Assembly: GCA_002399265.1 (NCBI GenBank)
Contig: DHDG01000050.1
Span: forward strand, 294 to 35,370
Direction: 5' to 3'
DNA from: Firmicutes bacterium UBA4882
GTDB taxonomy: Bacteria > Bacillota > UBA4882
DNA length: 35,077 nt
Shown: piece by piece, positions 7,888 to 15,458 of the stretch
Position numbering within the stretch: position 1 is the first letter of the stretch
Layout: each line of letters opens with the position of its first letter
Made by a program: the position numbers and the translations under genes
The notes under the pieces: generated by a model
Database searches by the model: none
Told to the model about the DNA's origin: nothing
The model's input: only the letters and a program-made list of their open reading frames with translations

Positions 7888-9558
7888 TTAAAGCTGTTTT
7901 GCGTAAATGCGTGAGGGCTGACCGCTAAACAAGTCAACGCCATCTTCAATCCTCTGCCATCCGTATTTTTCATAATACCCATCATGATCCGTTGTCAGAT
8001 AAATAACCGAAAAACCGATATTTCTTGCTTCTTTCTCTGCATGTTCCATTAATAAATTGCCATATTCCTGCCCGCGTTCTTTTTCGTCTACAAATAAACA
8101 GGCTATCCACGGGTAAAGGTCATGACGACTAATAAAATCATTTGTTATTAACGCGGAGCACCCAATAATCTCGTTATTCTTAAGCAGCAAAAAAAACATC
8201 GGCAAATGCTTCTCGGCTAATGAAGAATGATAAATGGCATCGCTGTAATAGGGATAATTATTGTCACTACCCCATGCACCATGGATATAATCAACTGCTT
8301 TATCTAATCCCCCTTGGTATTCTCTGGCATTTACTATTTCCACCACATTTCTCACCTCAGTTTCTTTGTTTTGTTTCTTATACCAGGCCACAAAGAGCGC
8401 CACAAAGATAACATATCCACCGATGAGACAGGCCATAACAATCCATATTCCAGAAAAATGCAGCTGCTTTATTGCAAGACTACAGATTAGAGCCGAGCAC
8501 AACAACCCAATTTGTGTAATTAAGGAACTCATCGATAATACGCTGGCCCTCATATAATTAGGAGCATACCGGTTTATCAAAGTGCTTTCCGAAATATTGC
8601 TGACTCCTAATAGCAAATAGATGCCTGTGTATCCAATAATAAAACCGATCGTGCTTTTTTGTAAAGCAAAAATAATCATTAAAGTGGCGAGGATCCCGCG
8701 GCTTATCAAATAAATGGAGAAGTGCTTTTGGGTTCCACATTTCTCCAAAAGTTTTTGAGAAATCTTGTTCCCCAATGTTACAGACAAAAAGCCAAAAAAA
8801 GTTATAAAACCCAGTAGCCATTCTGTTTTTGCATTAGTAGTTATTGCCTCAAATGCTGGCTGCCAATAGGTCTCAACTGAAGCTAATAATAAACCTACAA
8901 ATAATCCACCAAAAATGACAAATCCAAATGAACGGTTTTTGAAGAGTAATTTTAGGCCTTGACTGACGTGTTGCGGCAGGGGTTTGTCTGCTCTCTTTAA
9001 CATCTTATCTTCCTTTATAAATAAATAGCTTAACACCAAGACAGCCAAGATTAACACGGACCGGCACAGCAGATTGATAGTGCGGGTAGCGCTTACCTGT
9101 GCCAGTAAACCCCCGGCGATACTGCCCAGAGACAACCCTACTCCTTCTATTATGGAAAGTCTGGTAGTAATCATAGGAAGATGATCATTGCCAAGCGATG
9201 CTAGTGTCTGATCGATTATTAAAGCATCAAGGCTTCCGGAAGCAAAAGCGCGCCCCATCCCGTATAATACGATAACAACGATTAACATAGCCAGATTGTT
9301 CTTTGCGAAGATCAGCAGAAAAAATGACACGAAATTCAATACACAGGATATAAGGAGAACATTCTTGCGGCCCATCAGATCGGCGCAGATTCCACTGGGA
9401 AGCTCAAGGCACAGTACAGTAATGGCCATGATCATATAGAGCAATGGCAGTGTTTGTAATGTTGCCCCGCGATCCAGGAAGATCAGATTTAGTACCGGAA
9501 GGACCAAGCCCAAAGAAAAATGGCTTATAAAAAGTATCGCTTGATTTATTTTACTCAT
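7888..9558 (-). CDS. MFS transporter fused to a C-terminal GNAT acetyltransferase
   Basis: The 556-residue product has two parts. Residues 1 to about 395 form a 12-helix major facilitator, with the loop 2-3 motif GICADLMGRKN early and a hydrophobic pattern typical of drug or small-molecule exporters. Residues about 404-556 are a GNAT N-acetyltransferase: the acetyl-CoA loop is in LFVDEKERGQEYGNLLMEHAEKEA (near 487-510) and the late GYYEKYGWQ segment is typical of the fold. The helicase-like alternatives do not apply; there is no ATPase motif. The ATG at 9558 is preceded by GGGAG at 6 bases and overlaps the stop of the upstream regulator by 8 bases. The two genes form an AT-richer cassette set between oadBG and the carboxyltransferase gene, suggesting acquisition. 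A role in exporting and acetylating a toxic compound is inference. Confidence 0.88.
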   Translation of the reverse strand: MSKINQAILFISHFSLGLVLPVLNLIFLDRGATLQTLPLLYMIMAITVLCLELPSGICADLMGRKNVLLISCVLNFVSFFLLIFAKNNLAMLIVVIVLYGMGRAFASGSLDALIIDQTLASLGNDHLPMITTRLSIIEGVGLSLGSIAGGLLAQVSATRTINLLCRSVLILAVLVLSYLFIKEDKMLKRADKPLPQHVSQGLKLLFKNRSFGFVIFGGLFVGLLLASVETYWQPAFEAITTNAKTEWLLGFITFFGFLSVTLGNKISQKLLEKCGTQKHFSIYLISRGILATLMIIFALQKSTIGFIIGYTGIYLLLGVSNISESTLINRYAPNYMRASVLSMSSLITQIGLLCSALICSLAIKQLHFSGIWIVMACLIGGYVIFVALFVAWYKKQNKETEVRNVVEIVNAREYQGGLDKAVDYIHGAWGSDNNYPYYSDAIYHSSLAEKHLPMFFLLLKNNEIIGCSALITNDFISRHDLYPWIACLFVDEKERGQEYGNLLMEHAEKEARNIGFSVIYLTTDHDGYYEKYGWQRIEDGVDLFSGQPSRIYAKQL

Positions 9559-10144
9559 AGCTGTCTCCCAAATCATCGGCGTTGAATAAAATCAGTGCAT
9601 ACTCCCAGACTGATTTTTCCTGTGACGGGCACGAGTGCTTTTCTATATAAGCATTGATTAAATTCATCAGCTCCGCTGACTCCTTTTTCTCAAGGTAAAG
9701 GATGCCGGTAAGAATATCCCCCCATCTGGCCAAAGAAGATTCATCGTCTGTTTGCTTCAGTGCCATTATTTCCTTCATACGTACTTGAAACCTGTCATAA
9801 GTTCTCGCTATAGCCTCTTGCATCAGCACCTGTCTTTGAGGCGCTGAACTGTCTTCACAGTTTAATCCGATCTGCACAGTGACTGGTGCGGGCTTATAAA
9901 ATGTGGCTATAATCCCGTGTATGACTTCACTATGATCCATCTCGACCAACTCCAGGGACATTAATTTACTGATATGGTGTTGTACGCTGGAAACGGAGAT
10001 ATGAAGCTCATTAGCCAGCATTTTTGCAGTCATGGGCTTTTTGCTGACATTTAAAATATGCAGCAATTCCTGCCTTACCGGATTCATATAGATATTTAAC
10101 TCTTTTTTTGTAGTTAGCTTAATTTTTCTCATGCTTGAACCCAT
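9551..10144 (-). CDS. ArsR-type winged-helix transcriptional regulator
   Basis: The 197-residue protein has an N-terminal winged helix: MNPVRQELLHILNVSKKP then MTAKMLANELHISVSSVQHHISKLMSLELVEM (about residues 20-75) is a clear ArsR/HTH_20-like pattern. The C-terminal half is helical and charged, with LTGILYLEKKESAELMNLINAYIEKHS, and probably dimerises or binds the effector. The start at 10144 has GAGGGGG upstream. Its stop codon overlaps the transporter start in ATGAGTAA, so the pair is translationally coupled, and it most likely controls the exporter. Inverted repeats over its promoter (10231-10254) are a natural autoregulatory site. The inducer is unknown. Confidence 0.88.
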   Translation of the reverse strand: MGSSMRKIKLTTKKELNIYMNPVRQELLHILNVSKKPMTAKMLANELHISVSSVQHHISKLMSLELVEMDHSEVIHGIIATFYKPAPVTVQIGLNCEDSSAPQRQVLMQEAIARTYDRFQVRMKEIMALKQTDDESSLARWGDILTGILYLEKKESAELMNLINAYIEKHSCPSQEKSVWEYALILFNADDLGDSYE

Positions 10145-10230
10145 TTCAGTTCCCCCTCTAAGTAAGCCTTACTACTACAAATACACCACTTAAAAATCCA
10201 CTTTGACCTTAAAATAGAAATATCAATTGC

Positions 10231-10269
10231 GTTACACATAATGTAACATTACATAGCATGTACCGTCAA
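10231..10269 (-). promoter_or_regulatory. Promoter with nested inverted-repeat operator for the ArsR/MFS-GNAT cassette
   Basis: On the minus strand TTGACG (10269-10264) is a 5-of-6 match to a -35 box, and a weak -10 (TTACAT or TACATT) begins 17-18 bases later. Two perfect inverted repeats overlap it: GTTACA-N5-TGTAAC (10231-10247) and ATGTAA-CA-TTACAT (10241-10254). They share their central arm. A repressor bound here would cover the -10 region. Confidence 0.6.
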
Positions 10270-10294
10270 GTTAATAATATCAAATTTTGGAAAG

Positions 10295-10336
10295 AAAAAA
10301 CCCCTCGATATGCTCCATTAAATGCACATCGAGGGG
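10295..10336 (-). terminator. Intrinsic terminator of the carboxyltransferase gene
   Basis: Read on the minus strand, a 9-bp perfect stem CCCCTCGAT / ATCGAGGGG is extended past one mismatch by three more pairs and followed by TTTTTTC. It lies 38 bases after the stop codon of the gene at 10374-11747. Confidence 0.9.
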
Positions 10337-10373
10337 CGAAGAGCGCGCGGAGAGAAGAGGAAAGCAGGCCGAA

Positions 10374-11747
10374 TCAGACTGGGTAAATTAATTGCCCGGC
10401 AGCTGCTTCCGCTTTTGCCTGGATTACCGGCAGGGCATATTCCGGGAAGAGGGCGTAGGAGACGACATCTTCTTCGGAATGATAGATGCCTTTTAGGGCC
10501 TGATGGGCTGCAGGAAGTTCCGGTTCAAGCAAATCAGCGGGCCTGACATTTAATGTTCCAGGATCCTCGCCTTCCAAAATCGTTTGACGTAATTCCGGAT
10601 CAATTGGTGCCGGCGAACGACCATAACGGCCGAGTACATAGTTTTTCACTTCGGCAGGCCGGACGCTGTAGCGCTTGCCGGTAATGACATTCATAACCGC
10701 TTGCGTCGCAACGATCTGACTCATTGGGGTGACAAGCGGGGGGTATCCTAATTCCGCTCTGACAGCGGGAACTTCATTAAGGACTTCGGGCAGGCGATCA
10801 AGCATACCACTGCCGCCCAGCTGGGCGCGCAGGTTACTGAGCATGCCTCCCGGAATCTGGTAGGATAAAGCTTCGCCATCCACGCTGAAAGGTGCCAGAA
10901 ATTTACTGTATTTGGTGCGGACATCTTTGAAGTGGCGATTGACTTTAATCAGGCCGGGTAAATCCAGTCCGGTTTCATAACCGGCGTCCTGAAGTGCTAC
11001 CGCCATAATCTCTGACGCCGGAGGGGCGCTGCCATAGGCCAGTGCGGATAGTGAGGTGTCAATGCCGTCGGCACCTGCTTCAATAGCTTTCAGATAGGAC
11101 ATGCCGCACAGTCCGTTTGAGAAGTGAGAATGGATATGCAACGGCAGGGAAATTTCGGCTTTAATGCGGCTGACCAGTTCAAAAGCAGCCCGGGGAGTTA
11201 ACAAACCGGCCATATCTTTAATACAAATTGAATGGGCACCCATGTCCGCCAGTTTGTGGGCGGTATTGACGAAATGATCCAGATCATGTACCGGGCTGGT
11301 AGTGTAAACGACTGCACCTTGAATATGGCCGCCGGCCTTTAGAACCGCTTTGAAAGGCGCTTCCATATTGCGGGTGTCATTCAGCGCATCAAAAATGCGG
11401 AAGATATCGATGCCACTAGCGACGGCGCGCTCGACAAAAGCCTCCACAACATCATCTGCATAGTGCCGGTAACCGACCAGATTTTGCCCGCGCAACAGCA
11501 TTTGCAGAGGTGTCTTTTTGAAAGCCTTCTTCAGCTGCCGCAGCCTGTCCCAGGGGTCTTCCTTTAGAAAGCGCATGGCACTGTCAAATGTTGCCCCTCC
11601 CCAGACCTCCACTGAATAAAAGCCAAGCTCATCCATGGTTTCGGCTACAGGAAGCATGTCGGAAGTTTTCATTCTAGTTGCCAACAGAGACTGCTGCCCA
11701 TCTCGCAGGATGGTTTCGGTAATCCGAATACTGCGATTAGTACTCAT
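10374..11747 (-). CDS. oadA: Pyruvate/oxaloacetate carboxyltransferase (OadA/PycB/5S type), no biotin domain
   Basis: The 457-residue protein is the carboxyltransferase of biotin-dependent decarboxylases, transcarboxylase 5S and PycB. It transfers CO2 between oxaloacetate/pyruvate and carboxybiotin. Family motifs are ETILRDGQQSLLATRM (residues 11-26), LLRGQNLVGYRHYADDVV (84-101), the carbamylated lysine motif CIKDMAGLL (Lys177) and the metal-binding HIHSH (204-208). The metal motif continues FSNG where the family usually has (D/A/C)T(S/T)G, an unusual variant. The protein stops at LIYPV and has no biotinyl-lysine domain (no AMKM), so it needs a separate biotin carrier that is not in this window. 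AAGGAG precedes the ATG at 11747. With oadB and oadG nearby, a Na+-pumping oxaloacetate decarboxylase is likely. Confidence 0.93.
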   Translation of the reverse strand: MSTNRSIRITETILRDGQQSLLATRMKTSDMLPVAETMDELGFYSVEVWGGATFDSAMRFLKEDPWDRLRQLKKAFKKTPLQMLLRGQNLVGYRHYADDVVEAFVERAVASGIDIFRIFDALNDTRNMEAPFKAVLKAGGHIQGAVVYTTSPVHDLDHFVNTAHKLADMGAHSICIKDMAGLLTPRAAFELVSRIKAEISLPLHIHSHFSNGLCGMSYLKAIEAGADGIDTSLSALAYGSAPPASEIMAVALQDAGYETGLDLPGLIKVNRHFKDVRTKYSKFLAPFSVDGEALSYQIPGGMLSNLRAQLGGSGMLDRLPEVLNEVPAVRAELGYPPLVTPMSQIVATQAVMNVITGKRYSVRPAEVKNYVLGRYGRSPAPIDPELRQTILEGEDPGTLNVRPADLLEPELPAAHQALKGIYHSEEDVVSYALFPEYALPVIQAKAEAAAGQLIYPV

Positions 11748-11825
11748 TATGGTTCATCTCCTTATTTTACCGGGGAGCCGGTCGTGATGTATTGGCCGCA
11801 GAATTCCTGTCCCAAATCCTGCCCC

Positions 11826-11853
11826 ATAATAATAATTTTAGACCACATGTCTA
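11826..11853 (-). promoter_or_regulatory. Candidate promoter of the carboxyltransferase gene
   Basis: On the minus strand TAGACA (11853-11848, 5 of 6) and TATTAT (11831-11826, 5 of 6) are 16 bases apart. An inverted repeat TAGAC-N5-GTCTA (11839-11853) covers the -35 box and may be an operator. The rest of the 244-bp gap holds nothing I recognise. Confidence 0.6.
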
Positions 11854-11991
11854 GTATGCGCTACTTGCATAAAAAGGCGTTAATCGTACCTGTGCAATAG
11901 AAAATGGAAGGTAAATCGCCCTAGTGGAGAATCTGGAAGAATCATTTATTTACCGTTACGCGTTCGAGCAGCCGCCGCAATGCTGTTTGCC

Positions 11992-12654
11992 TCAGTGCTG
12001 CTCATCACGGTCTAGTATCATATCCAGCTGTACTTCTGCCAGGCTGGGGAAGACGAAATGTGCCTTACCAACCCGTTCAGCAGGTCCCAATCCCACGACA
12101 ATCATGCCGGCTGCCAAACCACCAGCGACACCGGCGGCGGCGTCCTCAATCACGACGCATTGTTGCGGGGGCACGGCAAGTAATTGGGCGGCGTGCATAA
12201 AAATATCCGGCGCTGGTTTGGCCTGCGCGACACTGTAGCCATCGGCGACAGCATCGAAATATTCTTCCAGCTCGAGGCGCGCCAGGACGGTACGCGTATT
12301 TTTGCTGGAGGAAGCGATCGCCATTTTAAAACCCTGCTGTCTTAACTCGGTTAATATTGCGATTGAGCCCGGCAGTAAGGCGTCGTCCCGGCTCATAGTC
12401 TGAAGTGCAGCTACATAATAGCTGTTCTTGCGCTCCATCATGTCAGTGAGTCGCGCCTCACTAGTTGGCCGACCATTCATGATCGTCAAGAGCGATTCGC
12501 GGCGGGAAATGCCACGCAGCTTCTCGTTATCCTGGCGATCAAAGGGGAGACCTTCCTCCAAAGCCAGCTGTTGCCAGGCACGAAAATGATACTCGGCAGT
12601 ATCAGTCAAAACCCCGTCCAAATCAAAGATGAACGCCCTAATCTTATTTGTCAT
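11992..12654 (-). CDS. pgmB: Beta-phosphoglucomutase
   Basis: This 220-residue HAD-family enzyme interconverts beta-glucose-1-phosphate and glucose-6-phosphate through a phospho-aspartate. Motif I is FDLDGVLTDTAEYHF, with nucleophile Asp11 and acid/base Asp13. Motif II is IASSSKN, motif III is AKPAPDIF and motif IV is VIEDAAAGVAGG. The cap segment KLRGISRRESL is characteristic of PgmB. I chose the ATG at 12654 because GGGAGG is 7 bases upstream and the protein then starts MTNKIRAFIFDLDG like its relatives. Its start overlaps the end of the GH65 phosphorylase gene by 11 bases. The pairing is diagnostic: GH65 inverting phosphorylases release beta-glucose-1-phosphate, the substrate of this enzyme. 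Confidence 0.96.
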   Translation of the reverse strand: MTNKIRAFIFDLDGVLTDTAEYHFRAWQQLALEEGLPFDRQDNEKLRGISRRESLLTIMNGRPTSEARLTDMMERKNSYYVAALQTMSRDDALLPGSIAILTELRQQGFKMAIASSSKNTRTVLARLELEEYFDAVADGYSVAQAKPAPDIFMHAAQLLAVPPQQCVVIEDAAAGVAGGLAAGMIVVGLGPAERVGKAHFVFPSLAEVQLDMILDRDEQH

Positions 12655-15115
12655 GTCCAGGCCTCCCGGAGTATGGCAGTTTCTGTATCTGTTCTTCACT
12701 CAGCTCAATCTGTGTGTCATAGTGTTTGAAAGCCAGTGGTTCTCCGGCGAGCAGCCGATAGGTTACGTGTGCGGATTCAGTGCTTACTTCCAGCAGCCTG
12801 CCCCGAAAGGTGACGCGGAAACTGAAATGCTGCCATTCCGCAGGTAAGTACGGCCGGAAATGTAAAACGCCGTCATATACGCGCATGCCGCCAAAACCGC
12901 ATACCAGAGCCAGCCACGAACCGGCCATGTTGGCAGCATGAATTCCGGAGTCTGTATTCCCGTATAAATCATCGAGATCCATGCGAGCCGAGCTGCAGAA
13001 ATAGCGATAGGCTTTATTATAATAGCCAAGCTCACTGGCCATGACACTGAATATGGCAGGGGAAAGTGAAGAGTCATGGGTCGTAAGCGGTTCATAGTAA
13101 TCATAGTCGTTGCGCTTTTCTTCCAGGCTGAACCTGTTTCCAAGCAGGAACAGCGCCAGCACAACATCCGCCTGTTTGCAAACCTGATGCCGGTAAATCA
13201 CCAGCGGATGGTAATGCAGCAGCAGGGGATAATGATCTGCAGGAGTGCTGGCGAAATTCCATACTTTTTTGTCTAGAAAAGTGTCATCCTGGGGATGCAC
13301 GCGCAGTGCCTGATCGTATGGCAAGTACATGTTCTCGGCGGCTTTCTGCCAAATGCCTACTTCTGCATCATGCAAACCGATACGGGCGGCCAGTGCTTGA
13401 TAATGCTGAGCATGATTATGCTGCATCCAAACGGCCGTTTCAGCGGCGTACCAAAGGTTTTCTCTGGCAAGCATGTTGGTATAAAAATTGTTATTTACTA
13501 AAGCAGTGTATTCGTCCGGACCGGTTACCTCGTTCAGGCAGAAGCGGCCACCTTTTTTTGAGTTGAAGGTGCCAAGGTCGGCCCATAAACGTGCAGTCTC
13601 AAAGACAATCTCCGCTCCATAAGAAACCAGAAATTCATAGTCTGCGGTGGACTCGATATATCTGCGCACTGCCAGGGCGATGTCCGCGTTAATATGATAC
13701 TGGGCCGTGCCGGCCTCAAAAAAGGCGGAGCTTTCTTCACCATCAATCGAACGCCAGGGGAAGAGCGCGCCTTTGGGATGCGCCATCTGGCGAGCGCGTT
13801 CCCGCGCTTTGTCCAGCATGTGGTAGCGGCATTCCAGCAGCCCACGTGCGATCGCGGGGCAATTATGTAAGAAAAACGGCAGCATATAAATTTCTGCTTC
13901 CCAAAAGTAATGTCCGCCATAACCCTGACCGGAAAGGCCTTTGGCGCTGATACTGGTGCGGCCGTCCCGCCCGGCTGACTGTAGCAGATGAAACATATTC
14001 AGCCGGAGGCCTTTTAAGGTGGCGGGATCTCCGTCGACTGCTACATGCGCATGCTGCCAGAAGTTTTGCAGATAGGTTTCCTGTTCGCGGCAGAGTGATG
14101 AAAAACCACCTGAGCGAGCCTGTTCTACCAATTCGACTGCCATTGGCAGGACTGTCTCCACCTGTTCCGGAGCGACGGTACCGGTAGCGGCAGCGACATA
14201 GCTGAGATATTTGCGCAGGATCACAGCGCTGTCTTTGCTCAGGTCGGCCTCAAAATGCATTTCCAGGCGGTCTCCATCCTTGACCGTTTTCACAGGCAGG
14301 GGGCGGCTGGCATGGCGGTTAGTACGGCAACTGCAGTCGGCGTGGCAGTTGACCATGATTTCCAGGTCATGCGTCATGGCGCAGGCCAAAGTAAGATTGC
14401 TGCAGTTGGTATGCAGCTTGAAGGCTCCAGTTAAGCCATCCAGCATTGATTCTTCCAGGGTGAAGCCCCGGTCGCCAAATCCGGATCCGACGCGGGGATC
14501 ATCCTGATCAGAAGTCAGGTTGGCCACGGCAGCATCAAGAACTGACACGAGCTTGACGCGGCCGTCAAAATTAAGCGGCGTGACGGAGCATTGCTGAGCC
14601 ATAATATGCCTGCGCTGCATTGATACCAAACGTTCCCAGACGACACGTACACGTCGTCCATGTGGCGATTCCCATGTTACGGTGCGGGAGAGCACTCCGC
14701 GTTGCAGATCGAGAGTGCGCCGATAATCTATAATTTTTCCGGTGAGGAGGTTCAACTCGTCTTCGTCAGTCAAATAAATGCGTACTATTTTACCGTTAGG
14801 CAGGTTCAGCATGGTTTGCATGTGAGAAGCAAAACCATAGGCCTTTTCGCCGTAAATGATCGGGCTGATTTCGAAAAAACCGTTCACATAGGTGCCTTCA
14901 ATAGTAGCGATGGGAGTGGCGCCGCTATCGACATCCGCGCCGGATTTCTGTGCGGTGCGCAGTCCTTCTTCGAAGGTACCCCGCGTGCCAAGATAGCCAT
15001 TACCTAAGAAAAAGAGAGTCTCCCGGTGGCAGTTTTTCTCCGGGCAAAAAGCTTCCTCAACTATTTCCCAAGCTGCGCCGTCCCAAATATCTCCATATTT
15101 CATTCTGTTTGGCAT
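12644..15115 (-). CDS. GH65 alpha-glucobiose phosphorylase (maltose/trehalose/kojibiose/nigerose type)
   Basis: The 823-residue cytoplasmic enzyme is a glycoside hydrolase family 65 inverting phosphorylase. It splits an alpha-linked glucose disaccharide with phosphate into beta-glucose-1-phosphate and glucose. The N-terminal motif ETLFFLGNGYLGTRGTFEEG is present. The (alpha/alpha)6 barrel contains GYGGHYFWEAEIYMLPFFL, and the general acid Glu535 is in VTGPDEYTALVNNNFYTN. The phosphate-binding segment is TTHDSSLSPAIFSVMASELG, with DKKVWNFASTPADHYPLLLHYHP before it. Where most relatives read FW(D)TE, this one reads FWEAE. I cannot fix the substrate by eye. The ATG at 15115 has GGGAG upstream and a normal family N-terminus; the open frame reaches 15190 but that part crosses operator DNA. 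Confidence 0.94.
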   Translation of the reverse strand: MPNRMKYGDIWDGAAWEIVEEAFCPEKNCHRETLFFLGNGYLGTRGTFEEGLRTAQKSGADVDSGATPIATIEGTYVNGFFEISPIIYGEKAYGFASHMQTMLNLPNGKIVRIYLTDEDELNLLTGKIIDYRRTLDLQRGVLSRTVTWESPHGRRVRVVWERLVSMQRRHIMAQQCSVTPLNFDGRVKLVSVLDAAVANLTSDQDDPRVGSGFGDRGFTLEESMLDGLTGAFKLHTNCSNLTLACAMTHDLEIMVNCHADCSCRTNRHASRPLPVKTVKDGDRLEMHFEADLSKDSAVILRKYLSYVAAATGTVAPEQVETVLPMAVELVEQARSGGFSSLCREQETYLQNFWQHAHVAVDGDPATLKGLRLNMFHLLQSAGRDGRTSISAKGLSGQGYGGHYFWEAEIYMLPFFLHNCPAIARGLLECRYHMLDKARERARQMAHPKGALFPWRSIDGEESSAFFEAGTAQYHINADIALAVRRYIESTADYEFLVSYGAEIVFETARLWADLGTFNSKKGGRFCLNEVTGPDEYTALVNNNFYTNMLARENLWYAAETAVWMQHNHAQHYQALAARIGLHDAEVGIWQKAAENMYLPYDQALRVHPQDDTFLDKKVWNFASTPADHYPLLLHYHPLVIYRHQVCKQADVVLALFLLGNRFSLEEKRNDYDYYEPLTTHDSSLSPAIFSVMASELGYYNKAYRYFCSSARMDLDDLYGNTDSGIHAANMAGSWLALVCGFGGMRVYDGVLHFRPYLPAEWQHFSFRVTFRGRLLEVSTESAHVTYRLLAGEPLAFKHYDTQIELSEEQIQKLPYSGRPGHDK

Positions 15116-15175
15116 TTGCTCTTCTCCCTTACCGAAAGCGCAGGCCGTCACATTGACACACTGACCGGGGCGTGA

Positions 15176-15185
15176 CAACCGGTTG
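15176..15185. promoter_or_regulatory. LacI-type operator candidate 1
   Basis: CAACCGGTTG is a perfect 10-bp palindrome of the form recognised by LacI/GalR-family proteins (central ACCGGT). It lies 61 bases upstream of the phosphorylase start, probably within its 5' leader. Confidence 0.65.
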
Positions 15186-15250
15186 CACAAAAATGAACTT
15201 TTTTAGGAAATTGATCACATTACTACTTATCTCAATGTTACCATAGTGCT

Positions 15251-15264
15251 TTAACCGTTTGCAA
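15251..15264. promoter_or_regulatory. LacI/CcpA-type operator candidate 2
   Basis: TTAACCGTTTGCAA (TTGCAAACGGTTAA on the minus strand) is a near-palindromic LacI-family site and is also one mismatch from the cre consensus of CcpA. It covers the candidate -35 box of the phosphorylase promoter. Confidence 0.55.
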
Positions 15265-15368
15265 TACCTGACTGCAATTACTTTTACCGGTCGGATGGGT
15301 GTTTGTAAAAATATTTGATGGTTAAGGCAGGAAAAGTCAAACCACTGGAGAAAAATATTCATCAAAAT

Positions 15369-15380
15369 GCAACCGGTTTA
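15369..15380. promoter_or_regulatory. LacI-type operator candidate 3
   Basis: GCAACCGGTTTA contains the perfect palindrome AACCGGTT and matches operator 1 in its core. It is 78 bases upstream of the regulator start, suggesting autoregulation of the lacI-ABC operon. Confidence 0.65.
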
Positions 15381-15426
15381 AATCATCAACCTTTCAATCA
15401 TCAACCTTTTATTCATCTACTATTTC
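15381..15426 (+). repeat. Degenerate 15-base tandem repeat next to operator 3
   Basis: AATCATCAACCTTTC (15381-15395) is followed directly by AATCATCAACCTTTT (15396-15410), identical in 14 of 15 positions. A weaker third unit ATTCATCTACTATTTC follows (15411-15426), and the next bases begin AATCAT again. Confidence 0.7.
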
Positions 15427-15458
15427 AATCATAAAATGCAGAGGGTGAGCAAGGCAGC

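Larger units (their letters stand above)
15116..15458. promoter_or_regulatory. Divergent control region of the disaccharide locus
   Basis: This 343-bp gap separates the phosphorylase operon (minus) from the regulator/ABC operon (plus). It holds three LacI/GalR-type operator candidates (listed separately) and a set of short tandem repeats. On the minus strand TTGCAA (15264-15259) and an extended -10 TGGTAACAT are 18 bases apart and could drive the phosphorylase operon. On the plus side only a weak -10 TAAAAT (15432-15437) is visible. GAGGGTGAG at 15441-15449 is the ribosome binding site of the LacI-type gene. Confidence 0.7.

Noticed and set aside
11924..12238. Plus-strand frame at the end of pgmB
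   Set aside because: Most of it is antisense to pgmB and rich in Cys, Pro and Ala with no family match.
15116..15190. Upstream extension of the GH65 gene
   Set aside because: It would run through a LacI-type operator and lacks a ribosome binding site; the ATG at 15115 has one and matches family N-termini.
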